From CALZJC01 sp963781065 (GTDB lineage: Bacteria > Acidobacteriota > Thermoanaerobaculia > Multivoradales > JAHEKO01), in the NCBI GenBank assembly GCA_963781065.1, contig CAWAET010000016.1:134617-198616 (forward strand): DNA of 64,000 bases, read 5' to 3'. The position numbers and the translations under genes are program-made. The notes under the pieces are model-generated. The model worked only from the letters and a program-made list of their open reading frames with translations, searched no databases and was not told where the DNA came from. Of this stretch, positions 1-7,873 are shown piece after piece (the stretch's first letter is position 1; each line of letters opens with the position of its first letter).

Positions 1-350
1 GGGCACAGATCGAGGATGTCGCCGCGCGCGACCGCCAGCAGGCCGCCGCCTGGAACGAGTTCGCCAACCGCCTCGGCCAGCGCGAGCTGCCGCGGCTCGA
101 CCGGCTCGCCGGCGGCGTCCTCTACCGCCTGCCGCCGCCGGGGGCGGTGATCCGCGACGGGGTGCTCGAGGCCAACAGCGCCTTCCCCGGGCTGGCGATC
201 CGCTACACCACCGACGGCAGCGAGCCGACCGCCTCGTCGGCGCTCTACACCGGTCCGGTGGCGGTCGAAGGGGCCGTCAAGCTGGCCACCTTCGACGGCC
301 GCGGGCGCGGCAGCCGCGTCGCCGAGGTCGGGGCGGCCGCGAGCCGCTAG
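1..350 (+). CDS. GH20 beta-N-acetylhexosaminidase, C-terminal end (partial)
   Basis: Only the last 115 codons are in the window; the 5' end lies upstream and the reading frame starts at base 3. The visible part begins in the tail of the catalytic barrel (NRLGQRELPRLDRL, then YRLPPPGA), a recognisable hallmark of family 20 hexosaminidases, and continues into the small beta-sandwich found at the end of chitobiases (IRYTTDGSEPTASSALYTGP). Such enzymes remove terminal N-acetylglucosamine from chitin or peptidoglycan fragments, usually in the periplasm or outside the cell. The TAG stop is contained in the CTAG that opens a repeat arm at 347-396. Family call is firm; substrate is inferred. Confidence 0.85.
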   Translation, partial: AQIEDVAARDRQQAAAWNEFANRLGQRELPRLDRLAGGVLYRLPPPGAVIRDGVLEANSAFPGLAIRYTTDGSEPTASSALYTGPVAVEGAVKLATFDGRGRGSRVAEVGAAASR

Positions 351-396
351 TCCGAGCTTCTGACCAGCTCTCGGCTGCGCCGACGTAGGTACCTGA
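347..396 (+). repeat. Solo arm of the 61027-61210 hairpin repeat
   Basis: About 50 bp directly overlapping the stop codon of the hexosaminidase match the reverse complement of the right arm of the hairpin element at 61027-61210, with about six mismatches in the first 50 positions. Shared blocks are CTAG at the boundary, ACCAGCTCTCG, CGCCGACGTA and GTACCTGA. The second arm is absent, so this is a half copy. In both places the CTAG boundary supplies a TAG stop codon of the preceding gene. Confidence 0.7.
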
Positions 397-489
397 GGGG
401 TCGCGGCAGACGCAGCTCGGGCAGCATCGCACCTCGACCGCAAGGCTCTCCAGCGCTACGATCGGCCCGCAACAGGGAGGAGCACACTC

Positions 490-888
490 ATGGAAACCAC
501 TCAGGCCGCACTGGCCACCACCACCGACCTGAGCTTCGAGCAGGCCGTAGAGCGCTGCCGCGAGTCGCTGGCCGCGGAGGGCTTCGGCGTCCTCACCGAG
601 ATCGACGTCCAGGCGACGCTCAAGAAGAAGCTCGACGTGGACACCGAGCCCTACGTGATCCTCGGCGCCTGCCATCCGCCGTCCGCCTATCGCGCCTTGA
701 CCGCCATGCCCGAGGTCGGCGTCCTGCTGCCCTGCAACGTCACCGTCTCGGTGGAGAACGGATCCACCGTGGTCCGGGCGATGAACCCCGGTGCCGTCAT
801 GGGCATCCTCGACAACCCGGCGCTCGAGGAGGTCGGGGAAGAGGTCGGCGCGGCGCTCGAGCGAGTCGTCCGCTCGACCGAGAGCTGA
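490..888 (+). CDS. DUF302 family protein
   Basis: A 132-residue soluble protein matching the DUF302 family: an N-terminal amphipathic stretch (LSFEQAVERCRESLAAEGFGVL), the family signature around LGACHPPSAYRAL, and the LLPCNVTV strand near residue 80. DUF302 proteins are small alpha/beta proteins of unknown biochemical function. No signal peptide is visible. The start is well fixed by GGGAGGAG seven bases upstream, and a -10-like TACGAT lies about 30 bp before the ATG. It stands alone between a GH20 gene and a secreted peptidase, with no obvious functional link to either. Confidence 0.85.
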   Translation: METTQAALATTTDLSFEQAVERCRESLAAEGFGVLTEIDVQATLKKKLDVDTEPYVILGACHPPSAYRALTAMPEVGVLLPCNVTVSVENGSTVVRAMNPGAVMGILDNPALEEVGEEVGAALERVVRSTES

Positions 889-972
889 CGCCGCGAGAAG
901 CGGGCCGCCACGAGGCCCGGTATAACCTCCGGCAGCCGCCGCTCCGCGGCTCTATCCGGAGGACCGACCCCG

Positions 973-2322
973 ATGAAGGCCCGACGAACCGCCCCAGCCC
1001 TCGTTCCGCTGCTGCTCGCCCTGCTCGCCCCGCTGCCGGCCGCCGCCGGAGAGCTGGCGGAGGCGGTCGACGCCGAGCTGCCGGCGCTGCTCGAGACCTA
1101 CCGCCACCTCCACGCCAACCCGGAGATCTCCTACCTGGAGCGCGAGACCTCGCGCCTCGTCGCCGAACGGCTGCGCGGGCTGGGATTCGCGGTGACCGAG
1201 GAGGTGGGCGACTACGGCGTCGAGGGCCGCACCTCCTACGGGCTGGTGGCGGTGCTCGCCAACGGCGACGGCCCGACGGTGATGGTGCGCACCGACCTCG
1301 ACGGCCTGCCGGTCGAGGAGAGGACCGGGCTGCCGTACGCCAGCCGGGCGCGGCAGACCGCCGAGGGCGGCGAAGAGGTCTTCACCATGCACGCCTGCGG
1401 CCACGACCTGCACATGACCTCGTTCCTGGGCACGGCGACGATGCTCGCCGCGCGCCGCGACGAGTGGTCGGGGACCCTGGTGATGATCGGCCAGCCGGCC
1501 GAGGAGCGCGGCGCCGGGGCGCGGGCGATGCTCGACGGCGGCCTCTACGAGCGGTTCCCGCGGCCCGACGTGGCGCTGGCGCTGCACACCAACGCCGCAT
1601 TGGCCGCCGGCCGCGTCGGGCTGGTCCCGGGCTACGCCCTGGCCAACGTGGACTCGGTGGACATCACCGTCCGCGGCGCCGGCGGCCACGGCGCCTACCC
1701 CCACACCACCAAGGACCCGGTGACCCTGGCGGCGCTGATCGTCACCAACCTGCAGACCATCGTCAGCCGCCAGGTCTCGCCGCTCGAGCCGGCGGTGATC
1801 ACGGTCGGCTCGATCCACGGCGGCACCAAGCACAACATCATCCCCGACGAGGTGAAGCTGCAGCTGACGGTGCGCTCCTACAAGCCGGAGGTGCGCCGTT
1901 ATCTGCTCGACGCGATCCGCCGCACGGCCGAGCAGACGGCCCGCGCCGCCGGCTTCCCGGACGAGCTGCTGCCGGTGGTGACCCAGCACGACGAGGAGTA
2001 CACGCCCTCGACCTACAACGACCCGGAGCTGGTGGAGCGGTTGACCGAGGTGTTCTCGGGCGTGCTGGGCGAGGAGGCGGTGGTGCGGATGGCACCGGTG
2101 ATGGGCGGCGAGGACTTCTCGCGCTACGCCCTCGAGGGCGAGATCCCGATCCACATCTTCTGGCTCGGCGCGGTCGACCCGGAGACGATCCGCCAGGCCG
2201 AGGAGACCGGCGCCACACTGCCCTCGCTCCACTCGAGCGAGTTCGCCCCCCTACCCGGCCCGGCGATCCGAACCGGCGTGCTGGCGATGACGTCGGCGGT
2301 GCTGGACTTGATGGCTCGATAG
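973..2322 (+). CDS. Secreted M20-family amidohydrolase (M20D-like)
   Basis: A 449-residue metal-dependent amidohydrolase with an N-terminal signal peptide (basic MKARR, leucine/alanine-rich core, cleavage near AAAGELAEA), so probably periplasmic. The M20D pattern is complete: RTDLDGLPVEE, the metal-binding HACGHDLHM near residue 140, QPAEERGAGARAML near 175 and a C-terminal HSSEFAP. The inserted dimerisation domain is seen at VDITVRGAGGHGAYPH. Relatives hydrolyse N-acyl amino acids, hippurate or aminobenzoyl-glutamate; the substrate cannot be told from sequence. The ATG follows CCGGAGG with normal spacing and a TATAAC element sits about 60 bp upstream. Confidence 0.88.
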   Translation: MKARRTAPALVPLLLALLAPLPAAAGELAEAVDAELPALLETYRHLHANPEISYLERETSRLVAERLRGLGFAVTEEVGDYGVEGRTSYGLVAVLANGDGPTVMVRTDLDGLPVEERTGLPYASRARQTAEGGEEVFTMHACGHDLHMTSFLGTATMLAARRDEWSGTLVMIGQPAEERGAGARAMLDGGLYERFPRPDVALALHTNAALAAGRVGLVPGYALANVDSVDITVRGAGGHGAYPHTTKDPVTLAALIVTNLQTIVSRQVSPLEPAVITVGSIHGGTKHNIIPDEVKLQLTVRSYKPEVRRYLLDAIRRTAEQTARAAGFPDELLPVVTQHDEEYTPSTYNDPELVERLTEVFSGVLGEEAVVRMAPVMGGEDFSRYALEGEIPIHIFWLGAVDPETIRQAEETGATLPSLHSSEFAPLPGPAIRTGVLAMTSAVLDLMAR

Positions 2323-2799
2323 CGGTCGGCAGCGCGGGGGCGAGCGGCGGGAGCGCGAAGGCCGCTACGAGCCGCTGAAGTGTCGCCTCGTTCCGCTATC
2401 GCGCGTGGTGGTTGGGGCGTAGAGCCACGGCCGTCAGCTGAGGTGGAGGACGCGTTCGTGCCGTGCCGTTCGGCGCTCTTTTATGCTGCACGAGGCAACA
2501 CATCAGCGGCTCTTCGCTGCGGTCGTGCCCTGCGGAGGTGCCACCTGTTTGCGGGGACCTTCTGCCCACGCGCACCGTCACGGGCGAGGTCCGATCTCTG
2601 GTCGGCCGCCCGCGCCGCCGACGGGGGCAGGAGAGGCAGAGTGTTACTGCGTGGTGCCGAGGGCCGGTGAGGCGGCACCACCGTCGAGACCTGGGACCTG
2701 GCGGTGCCTCGCGGCGGCGCGGATGCCGACGACACGAGGATGCGGTGTCTCGGCCGGGTGCGCCCGGCCGTTTCTCGGGGTCAGGCGGCCACTGCCGGT

Positions 2800-2945
2800 G
2801 GTCGGCGGCTCCGGAGGCATACGCACCCAGCCAGCCTCCGCCGGAGGTCGGCGGCTCCGGAGGCATACGCACACAGCCAGCCTTCGCCGGAGGTCGGCGG
2901 CTTCTGGGGCTCACCCACCCGGCCAGCACCACCGGAGGTCGGCGG
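2800..2945 (+). repeat. 46-bp tandem repeats of element A
   Basis: GGTCGGCGG recurs at 2800, 2846, 2892 and 2937 (spacings 46, 46, 45). Each unit can fold into a small stem-loop: in unit 1 GGAGGC pairs with GCCTCC around a loop ending in CAGCCA; in unit 2 the 3' side is GCCTTC, which still pairs through a G-U wobble. Copy B has only two exact occurrences (6368, 6414), so unit number varies between copies. Confidence 0.8.
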
Positions 2946-3112
2946 CGGAGACGAGAGGTGGGGGGTCTCAGGTAGCTCACGAGCAGCGCTACAGCACCAG
3001 GGACCGGAGGTCTCGACCGATCCGGCGCGTCGGGAGTGCGCAGGCGAGGCCACCCCCCATAGTCCGACTGAGCCGAGCCGGTACCTGGGGCCCCCCACCT
3101 CTCGGCTCCAGA

Positions 3113-3206
3113 GCCGACCGGCCCTTGCACGCCCACGCTCAGCCGGCGTCTGCGAAGCCGACCGGCCCGAGCGCGCGGTACCTACCTCGTAGGTCCACAG
3201 CCGACC
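3113..3206 (+). repeat. 43-44-bp periodic GCCGACC array of element A
   Basis: GCCGACC occurs at 3113, 3157 and 3200, followed by GGCC each time; a degenerate GCAGACCGGCC lies at 3253. The motif is the exact reverse complement of the GGTCGGC that opens every 46-bp unit of the 5' array, so the two arrays could pair with each other outside the long helix. Confidence 0.7.
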
Positions 3207-3380
3207 GGCCCTCTGGAACGGACGGCCCCGAGTCAAGGCGCTGTTGCAGGCCGCAGACCGGCCCCGCCGCAAGGGCGACGAGCGGGGCACATGCTACGCT
3301 TCGGCCGCTCCAGACAAATCGCCACCCGCTCGCTCGAGCGGCGAGACGGGCTCGCAAACTTCCGCAAGAAGGAGGTTCCA

Positions 3381-3938
3381 ATGATCTCCCTTCCAGCCCT
3401 CTGGCTCCCCATCCTGCTCTCCGCGGTGGTCGTCTTCCTGGCCAGCTCCGTGCTGCACATGGTCCTCAAGTTCCACCTCAAGGACTACCGGAAGCTGCCC
3501 GACGAGGAGAAGCTGCAAGCGGCCATGCGTGAGGCTGGGCTCGAGCCGGGCAACTACGCCTTCCCCTGCCCCGACGAACCGAAGGAGTGGAACTCGCCGG
3601 AGATGGTCGAGAAATACAAGCAGGGGCCGGTCGGCTTCATGAACGTCAAGCCAAGCGGGCCGCCGGCGATGGGCAAGTACCTGATGAGCTGGTTCGCCTT
3701 CTGCATCGTGATCGGCATCTTCTGCGCCTACATCGCCAGCCGCACCCTCGGCCCGGGCACCGAGTACCTGATGGTGTTCCGCATCACCGGCACCGTCGCC
3801 TTCATCGCCTACGGCGTCTCCAGCGTCAGCGAGTCGATCTGGAAGGCGCAGCAGTGGAGCACGACCTGCCGCTTCGTCTTCGACGGCCTGGTCTACTCGC
3901 TGCTCACCGGCGGCGTATTCGGCTGGCTCTGGCCGTAG
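3381..3938 (+). CDS. Conserved membrane protein, unknown function
   Basis: A 185-residue integral membrane protein. A hydrophobic helix opens the protein (PALWLPILLSAVVVFLASS), followed by HMVLKFHLKDYRKLPDEEK, a soluble stretch with FPCPDEPKEW, and three further hydrophobic segments from about residue 105 to the C-terminus (KYLMSWFAFCIVIGIFCAY; ITGTVAFIAYGV; GLVYSLLTGGVFGWLWP). I do not recognise a characterised family. The start at 3381 is preferred over an in-frame ATG at 3291 because AAGGAGGT precedes it at ideal spacing and the first helix begins there. It lies between the two copies of the structured element and 18 bp before the phosphoesterase gene. Confidence 0.75.
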   Translation: MISLPALWLPILLSAVVVFLASSVLHMVLKFHLKDYRKLPDEEKLQAAMREAGLEPGNYAFPCPDEPKEWNSPEMVEKYKQGPVGFMNVKPSGPPAMGKYLMSWFAFCIVIGIFCAYIASRTLGPGTEYLMVFRITGTVAFIAYGVSSVSESIWKAQQWSTTCRFVFDGLVYSLLTGGVFGWLWP

Positions 3939-3943
3939 GCGGG

Positions 3944-3949
3944 TAGACT
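3944..3949 (+). promoter_or_regulatory. -10-like hexamer, leaderless start of phosphoesterase
   Basis: TAGACT ends seven bases before the GTG at 3957 and no Shine-Dalgarno sequence intervenes, the spacing expected if transcription starts at the start codon. Confidence 0.45.
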
Positions 3950-3956
3950 CGGCGCC

Positions 3957-6033
3957 GTGGGGGACACGCTCGGCGACCGGCTCTTCACCTTTGCCGTCCT
4001 GACGGATTCGCACATCAACGCCGAGGAGGGCGTTTCCACCTCCCCCTACCGTGCCAACCGGCTGACCGACGCCCGGCTGCGCTGGGCGGTGGCGGCGATC
4101 GCCGCTCGCGATCCCGCCTTCACCGTCCACCTCGGCGACATGGGCAACCCGCTGCCCGGGCTGAACGGCTACGCCGCGGCCGCGGACCGCTTCCGCGAGA
4201 TGGTCCGGCCGCTGACCTCGCCGCTCCATCTGGTGCCCGGCAACCACTGCGTCGGCGACAAGCCCACCGGTTGGGTGCCGGTGCCGCGGGTCTCGGCGGA
4301 GTCCCTGGCCGCCTTCGAGAAGCACTACGGCCAACAGTTCTACTCCTTCGACCACGGGCCCTGCCACTTCACGGCGTTCAACTCGCTGCTCTTCAACTCG
4401 CCGCTCGAGGCGGCGGCAGAGCAGCAGGCCTGGCTCGAGCGCGACCTGGCCGAGGCCGGGCGCGCCGGCCGCCGCCTCTGGCTGCTGATGCACTACCCCG
4501 CCTTCATCGCGGCTCGGGACGAGCCTGGCGGCTACGACAACCTGGACGAGCCGGGCCGCTCGTGGCTGCTCGACCTGATCGCCCGCCACCCGATCGAGGC
4601 GGTCTTCTCGGGCCACGTCCACAACTACTTCTACAACCGCTTCGGCGGCGCCGACCTGTACACGCTGCCGGCGACCAGTTTCGTGCGCCACGACTACGGC
4701 GAGCTGTTCAGCGTCGCCCCGGTGGGCCCCGAGGGGGGCCGGGACGACCGCGAAAAGCTCGGCTACGGCCTGGTCGAGGTGCACGAGCACGGCCATCGGG
4801 TCCAGGTGATTCGCACCCACGGATCGACCCTCGCTCCCGGCGAGCGACTCGAGCCGGCGTCCACGCTCGAGCCCGCGCCGGCGAGCGCCGAGCGGCCGGT
4901 GGCGCTCGAGATGCGCGAGAACTGGCTCCGGCTGCAGACGCTGCGCCCCAACAACTCGGTCTCCCCCTTCACCCGCCGCCGCGCGCGCAACGACTGGGCG
5001 GTCCTGGCGCTCGAGGAGATGGGAGTGCGCCGGATCCGGCTGGCGCTGCACGAGCTCGAGGCCGACGACGTCCGCCGGCGGGTGGCCACGCTGCGCAAGC
5101 GGGGCTACGAGTTCCAGGCCTACAGCTACGGTCTGCCCGGCGCGGCCGAGCACGAACTGGTCGAGCGCGACCGCGAGCTGCTCGCCGGCTGGGAGCTGGT
5201 GCTCGAGCTCGGGGAGGTCGATTCGGTGGCGGCCAAGCTGGCAGCGCTCGACCTGCCGTGCTTCCTGAGCGAGCTGCGCGACGTCGACCGCAGCCAGGTC
5301 AACGACGCCAACGTCAGGCACGAGGCGAACTACGGCTTCCAGATCCACGAGCCGCACAAGGCGCAGGCCCTGTGCGCCGCGGCGAACGTCCGCAAGGCAT
5401 TCAACGGGCTGGTCTTCAGGCTCCGCCGGCGCGGCGAGCCGAGGACCGCTCCCTGGGAGGGGATCCGGCAGATCAGCGGGCTGGGCCGCGAGTCCGGCCT
5501 GCGCCACCAGGCCCACATCGTCTTCGCGGGCAACCTGACGGCCGAGCGCCTGGTAGACGACCTGGCGACCGCCAACCGGGTCGCCGAGGCCACCCTGGCC
5601 GCCGCCGCGGCCGGCAACGTCGACCTCTTTCTCGACACCTTCGAGGACGTCGACCGCGGCTATTTCGTCAGCCACGGCCTGGTCGACCGGCGCTACAACC
5701 CGCGGCTGGCGGCGCGGGTGCTGCGCCACCTCAACGCCGCCCTGGCGCGTTTCGCCTCGGGGCGCGATCGAAGAGTCACGGCTCGACGTGCTGCCGGCCG
5801 GCAAGCTGGTGACCCTGCGCCGGGGCCCGCGGCTGCTCATCGCCGCCCTGCCCTCCGGGCGTCTCGAGCTAGGCGAACTGGCCGAGGGCGCGCCGGCCCG
5901 ACTCGACTCGATCACCCTGATCGATCTGGACACCGGCACGCTGTCAGAGTTGCCTGCCACGACCGCAAACGGCCGGCTGCGGCTCGCCCGCCCGGTCGAG
6001 ATCGACCGGCCGCACCTGATCGTCGCCGGTTAG
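3957..6033 (+). CDS. Calcineurin-like metallophosphoesterase (one frameshift)
   Basis: N-terminal half is a calcineurin-type phosphoesterase: FAVLTDSHIN (metal ligands), VHLGDMGN, LVPGNHC, LMHYPAF and the C-terminal GHVHNY. A second half of about 390 residues follows (EMRENWLRLQTL to the end), containing a possible barrel-like domain that I do not recognise. The frame breaks at a GGGG run near 5761: upstream reads NAALARFASG, and the downstream frame reads AIEESRLDVLPAGKLVTL and ends at 6033. Removing one G gives a continuous 691-residue protein, so a sequencing error or a recent mutation is likely. The GTG start sits seven bases after TAGACT. The phosphoesterase call is firm; the substrate is unknown. 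Confidence 0.75.
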
Positions 6034-6052
6034 GCCATCCGCTCGGCCCGGC

Positions 6053-6750
6053 CGCGTTCGTGCCGTGCCGTTCGGCGCTCTTTTATGCTGCACGAGGCAA
6101 CACCTCAGCGGCTCTTCGCTGCGGCGGTGCCCTGCGAAGAGTGGCCCCACAAGGCATGGGCGCCTTATCGCAATGTGATCTGACCCCTCGGGCGATGCGG
6201 TCGGCTGCGACGAGTCCCGGCGAACGCCCCACGCCGCGGTGAGGGCAGGAGGAGGCAGAGAGGGAGTGCGTGGTGCTCAGGGCCGGTGAGGTGGCAGTAC
6301 CGGAAGATCCAGGCCGGCGGTGTCTTGCGGCGATCGAGGCACGCCGACCCGTCCTGGCACCGACGGAGGTCGGCGGCACCTGAGGCACGCTGACCCAGCC
6401 AGCCGCCACCGGAGGTCGGCGGCGGAGCCGAGAGGTGGGGGGTCTCAGGTAGCTCACGAGCAGCGCTACAGCACGAGCGTTCGGAGACCTCAGGCGGTCC
6501 GGCGCGTCGGGAGTGCGCAGGCGAGGCGACGTTGATAGTCCGACTGAGCCGAGCCGGTACCTGGGGCCCCCCACCTCTCGGCTCCAGAGCCGACCGGACC
6601 CAGCGCGCTAACCCCCGAGCCCACGCATCCATCGCCGACCGGGCCAGCACGTCAACGCCCACGTTTCGACTCCATAGCCGATCGGGCCAACCGCGCTGAC
6701 GCCAGGCATTCGTCTCCGAGCCGACCGGCCCTAGCACGTGGCCGTCCTGG
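6053..6750 (+). repeat. Structured non-coding element, copy B
   Basis: Second copy, same strand and module order as 2451-3230. Leader 6053-6136; GGCAGGAGGAGGCAGAG block about 6245-6260; shortened 46-bp array (6368, 6414, with a degenerate GGCCGGCGG at 6312); helix arm 6424-6451 pairing with 6558-6585 over 28 positions (26 Watson-Crick, two G-U, no mismatch); 106-nt conserved core; periodic GCCGACC array at 6589, 6634, 6677 (GCCGATC) and 6720. The stretches between modules (for example 6138-6190) differ from copy A, so conservation is patchy, as in structured RNAs. It ends just before the argC operator. Confidence 0.8.
6424..6585 (+). ncRNA. Long-range helix plus conserved core (candidate RNA domain)
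   Basis: The 28-nt arms 6424-6451 and 6558-6585 pair without mismatch if two G-U pairs are allowed; the equivalent arms in copy A (2947-2974 and 3082-3109) have the same two G-U pairs and one A-G mismatch at 2951. The wobble positions are U opposite G only on the + strand; on the opposite strand they would be A-C mismatches. This points to a + strand transcript. The enclosed 106 nt are highly similar between the copies (GCTCACGAGCAGCGCTACAG, CCGGCGCGTCGGGAGTGCGC). Whether it is transcribed is unknown. Confidence 0.5.
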
Positions 6751-6756
6751 AGCGAC

Positions 6757-6790
6757 TTGCATGAAAATGCGGATATCTGTATGTTCATGC
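6757..6790 (+). promoter_or_regulatory. Candidate ArgR operator overlapping the argC promoter
   Basis: GCATGAA (6759-6765) and TTCATGC (6784-6790) form a perfect inverted repeat centred on GATATC (6772-6777); 10 of 13 flanking pairs match. The half-site TGAA/TTCA is that of ARG boxes. TTGCAT (6757-6762) and TATGTT (6780-6785), spaced 17 bp, could be the promoter, placing the dyad across it, 39 bp before argC. The operon ends in argR, so autoregulation is plausible. Confidence 0.55.
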
Positions 6791-6829
6791 GCTACGGCTC
6801 GGCCGCCGAACGTCAGGAAACCTCGCAGA

Positions 6830-7873
6830 ATGCTCCGTACCGCCATCGTCGGCGCCTCCGGCTACTCGGGAGCCGAGTTGGTGCGCCTGCTGGCTGGCCA
6901 CCCCGGGGCCGAGCTGGCCGCGGTGTGTGCCGCGAGCTCGGCCGGGGAGCAGTGGGAGGAGCTCTACCGCGGCCGCGAGCACCTCTTCCGGGGTGAGATC
7001 CGGCCCTTCGAGCCGGCCGCCCTGGCCGGGCTCGACGCCGTCTTCCTCGCCCTGCCCCACGGCGCCTCGGCGAGCGCCGCGCGCGCGCTGCGGGGCGAGG
7101 TGGGCTGCGTGCTCGATCTGTCGGGCGACCTGCGGCTGCCCGACGCCGAGACCTACCGCCGCTGGTACGGCCGCGAGCACCCGGCGCCCGAGCTGCTGGG
7201 CGAGGCGGTCTACGGCTTGCCCGAGCTGTTCGGGGACGGGCTGCGCGGCGCCGAGCTCGTCTCCTGCGCCGGCTGCTACGCCACCGTCACCCAGCTGGCC
7301 GCCGCGCCGGCGCTGGCGATGGCCGGCGCCAGCGCCGACAGCGTGGTGGTGACGGCGATCTCGGGCACCTCGGGCGCCGGCCGCAAGGCCGAGCTGGCCC
7401 TGAGCTTCTCCGAGGTCTTCGGCGACCTGCGAGCCTACCGGGTCGGCCGCCACCAGCACGCTCCCGAGATCGCCCAGGGGCTGTCGCGACATGCCGGCCG
7501 GCCGGTGCGCGTGACCTTCGTGCCACACCTGGCGCCGATCGAGCGCGGCATCGCCGCGACCGTCGTGCTGCCGGCGGCGGCCGGCTCCGCCGGGGACCTG
7601 CTCGAGGCGTATCGCCGGGCCTACGACAAGGCGCCCTTCGTCCGCGTCCGCGACCCGGCCGAGACGCTGCCGGCGGTCCGCCACGTCGCCGGCACCAACT
7701 TCTGCGACCTCGCCCCGGTGGCGGACGCCGCCGGCGGCTCGACGGTCATCGTCGGGGTGATCGACAACCTGCTCAAGGGCGCCGCGGGACAGGCGGTGCA
7801 GCTGTTCAACCTGGCGTTCGGACTGGCGGAGACCGCTGGCCTGCTGCCCGGCACGGGTGGGAGGACGGAATGA
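6830..7873 (+). CDS. argC: N-acetyl-gamma-glutamyl-phosphate reductase
   Basis: Third step of arginine synthesis: NADPH-dependent reduction of N-acetylglutamyl phosphate to the semialdehyde. The 347-residue protein opens with a Rossmann motif (VGASGYSGAELVRLL), has LDLSGDLRL, the active-site SCAGCYATVTQLA with its catalytic cysteine, ISGTSGAGRK, and a conserved HQHAPEI with the catalytic histidine. Start 6830 is chosen because IVGASGYSG directly follows; in-frame ATGs further upstream lie inside the operator dyad. Its stop overlaps the argJ start (ATGA), suggesting translational coupling. First gene of argCJBDR. Confidence 0.93.
   Translation: MLRTAIVGASGYSGAELVRLLAGHPGAELAAVCAASSAGEQWEELYRGREHLFRGEIRPFEPAALAGLDAVFLALPHGASASAARALRGEVGCVLDLSGDLRLPDAETYRRWYGREHPAPELLGEAVYGLPELFGDGLRGAELVSCAGCYATVTQLAAAPALAMAGASADSVVVTAISGTSGAGRKAELALSFSEVFGDLRAYRVGRHQHAPEIAQGLSRHAGRPVRVTFVPHLAPIERGIAATVVLPAAAGSAGDLLEAYRRAYDKAPFVRVRDPAETLPAVRHVAGTNFCDLAPVADAAGGSTVIVGVIDNLLKGAAGQAVQLFNLAFGLAETAGLLPGTGGRTE

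Larger units (their letters stand above)
2451..3230 (+). repeat. Structured non-coding element, copy A
   Basis: A 780-bp intergenic element whose modules recur in the same order at 6053-6750. Modules: a 5' leader (2451-2534) about 95 % identical to copy B, including TTTTATGCTGCACGAGGCAA; a GGCAGGAG / GGGCCGGTGAGG block (about 2625-2690); a 46-bp tandem array (2800-2945); a 28-nt helix arm (2947-2974) pairing with 3082-3109; a conserved core of 107 nt (2975-3081) with GCTCACGAGCAGCGCTACAG; and a 43-44-bp periodic array of GCCGACCGG (3113-3206). The repeat periods are not multiples of three and no frame is shared by the copies, so it does not look protein-coding. A separate 7-bp hairpin (3261-3267 with 3282-3288) follows before the next gene. 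Confidence 0.8.

Noticed and set aside
2800..2945. Possible CRISPR array
   Set aside because: The whole 46-bp unit, not only a repeat, is conserved, there are no variable spacers, and no cas gene is near.
2396..3290. Overlapping long open frames on both strands inside element A as protein genes
   Set aside because: They follow from GC-rich composition; repeat periods are not multiples of three, the frames are not conserved in copy B, and residues are low-complexity Arg/Pro/Ala.
3294..5960. An 888-codon open frame antisense to the phosphoesterase
   Set aside because: It is the mirror of real coding frames, with Arg/Ala/Gly/Pro-rich composition and no recognisable motif.
6053..6750. Group II intron or retron interpretation of the element
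   Set aside because: No reverse transcriptase or catalytic domain V-like hairpin was seen in the window, and the flanks show no exon-binding site.
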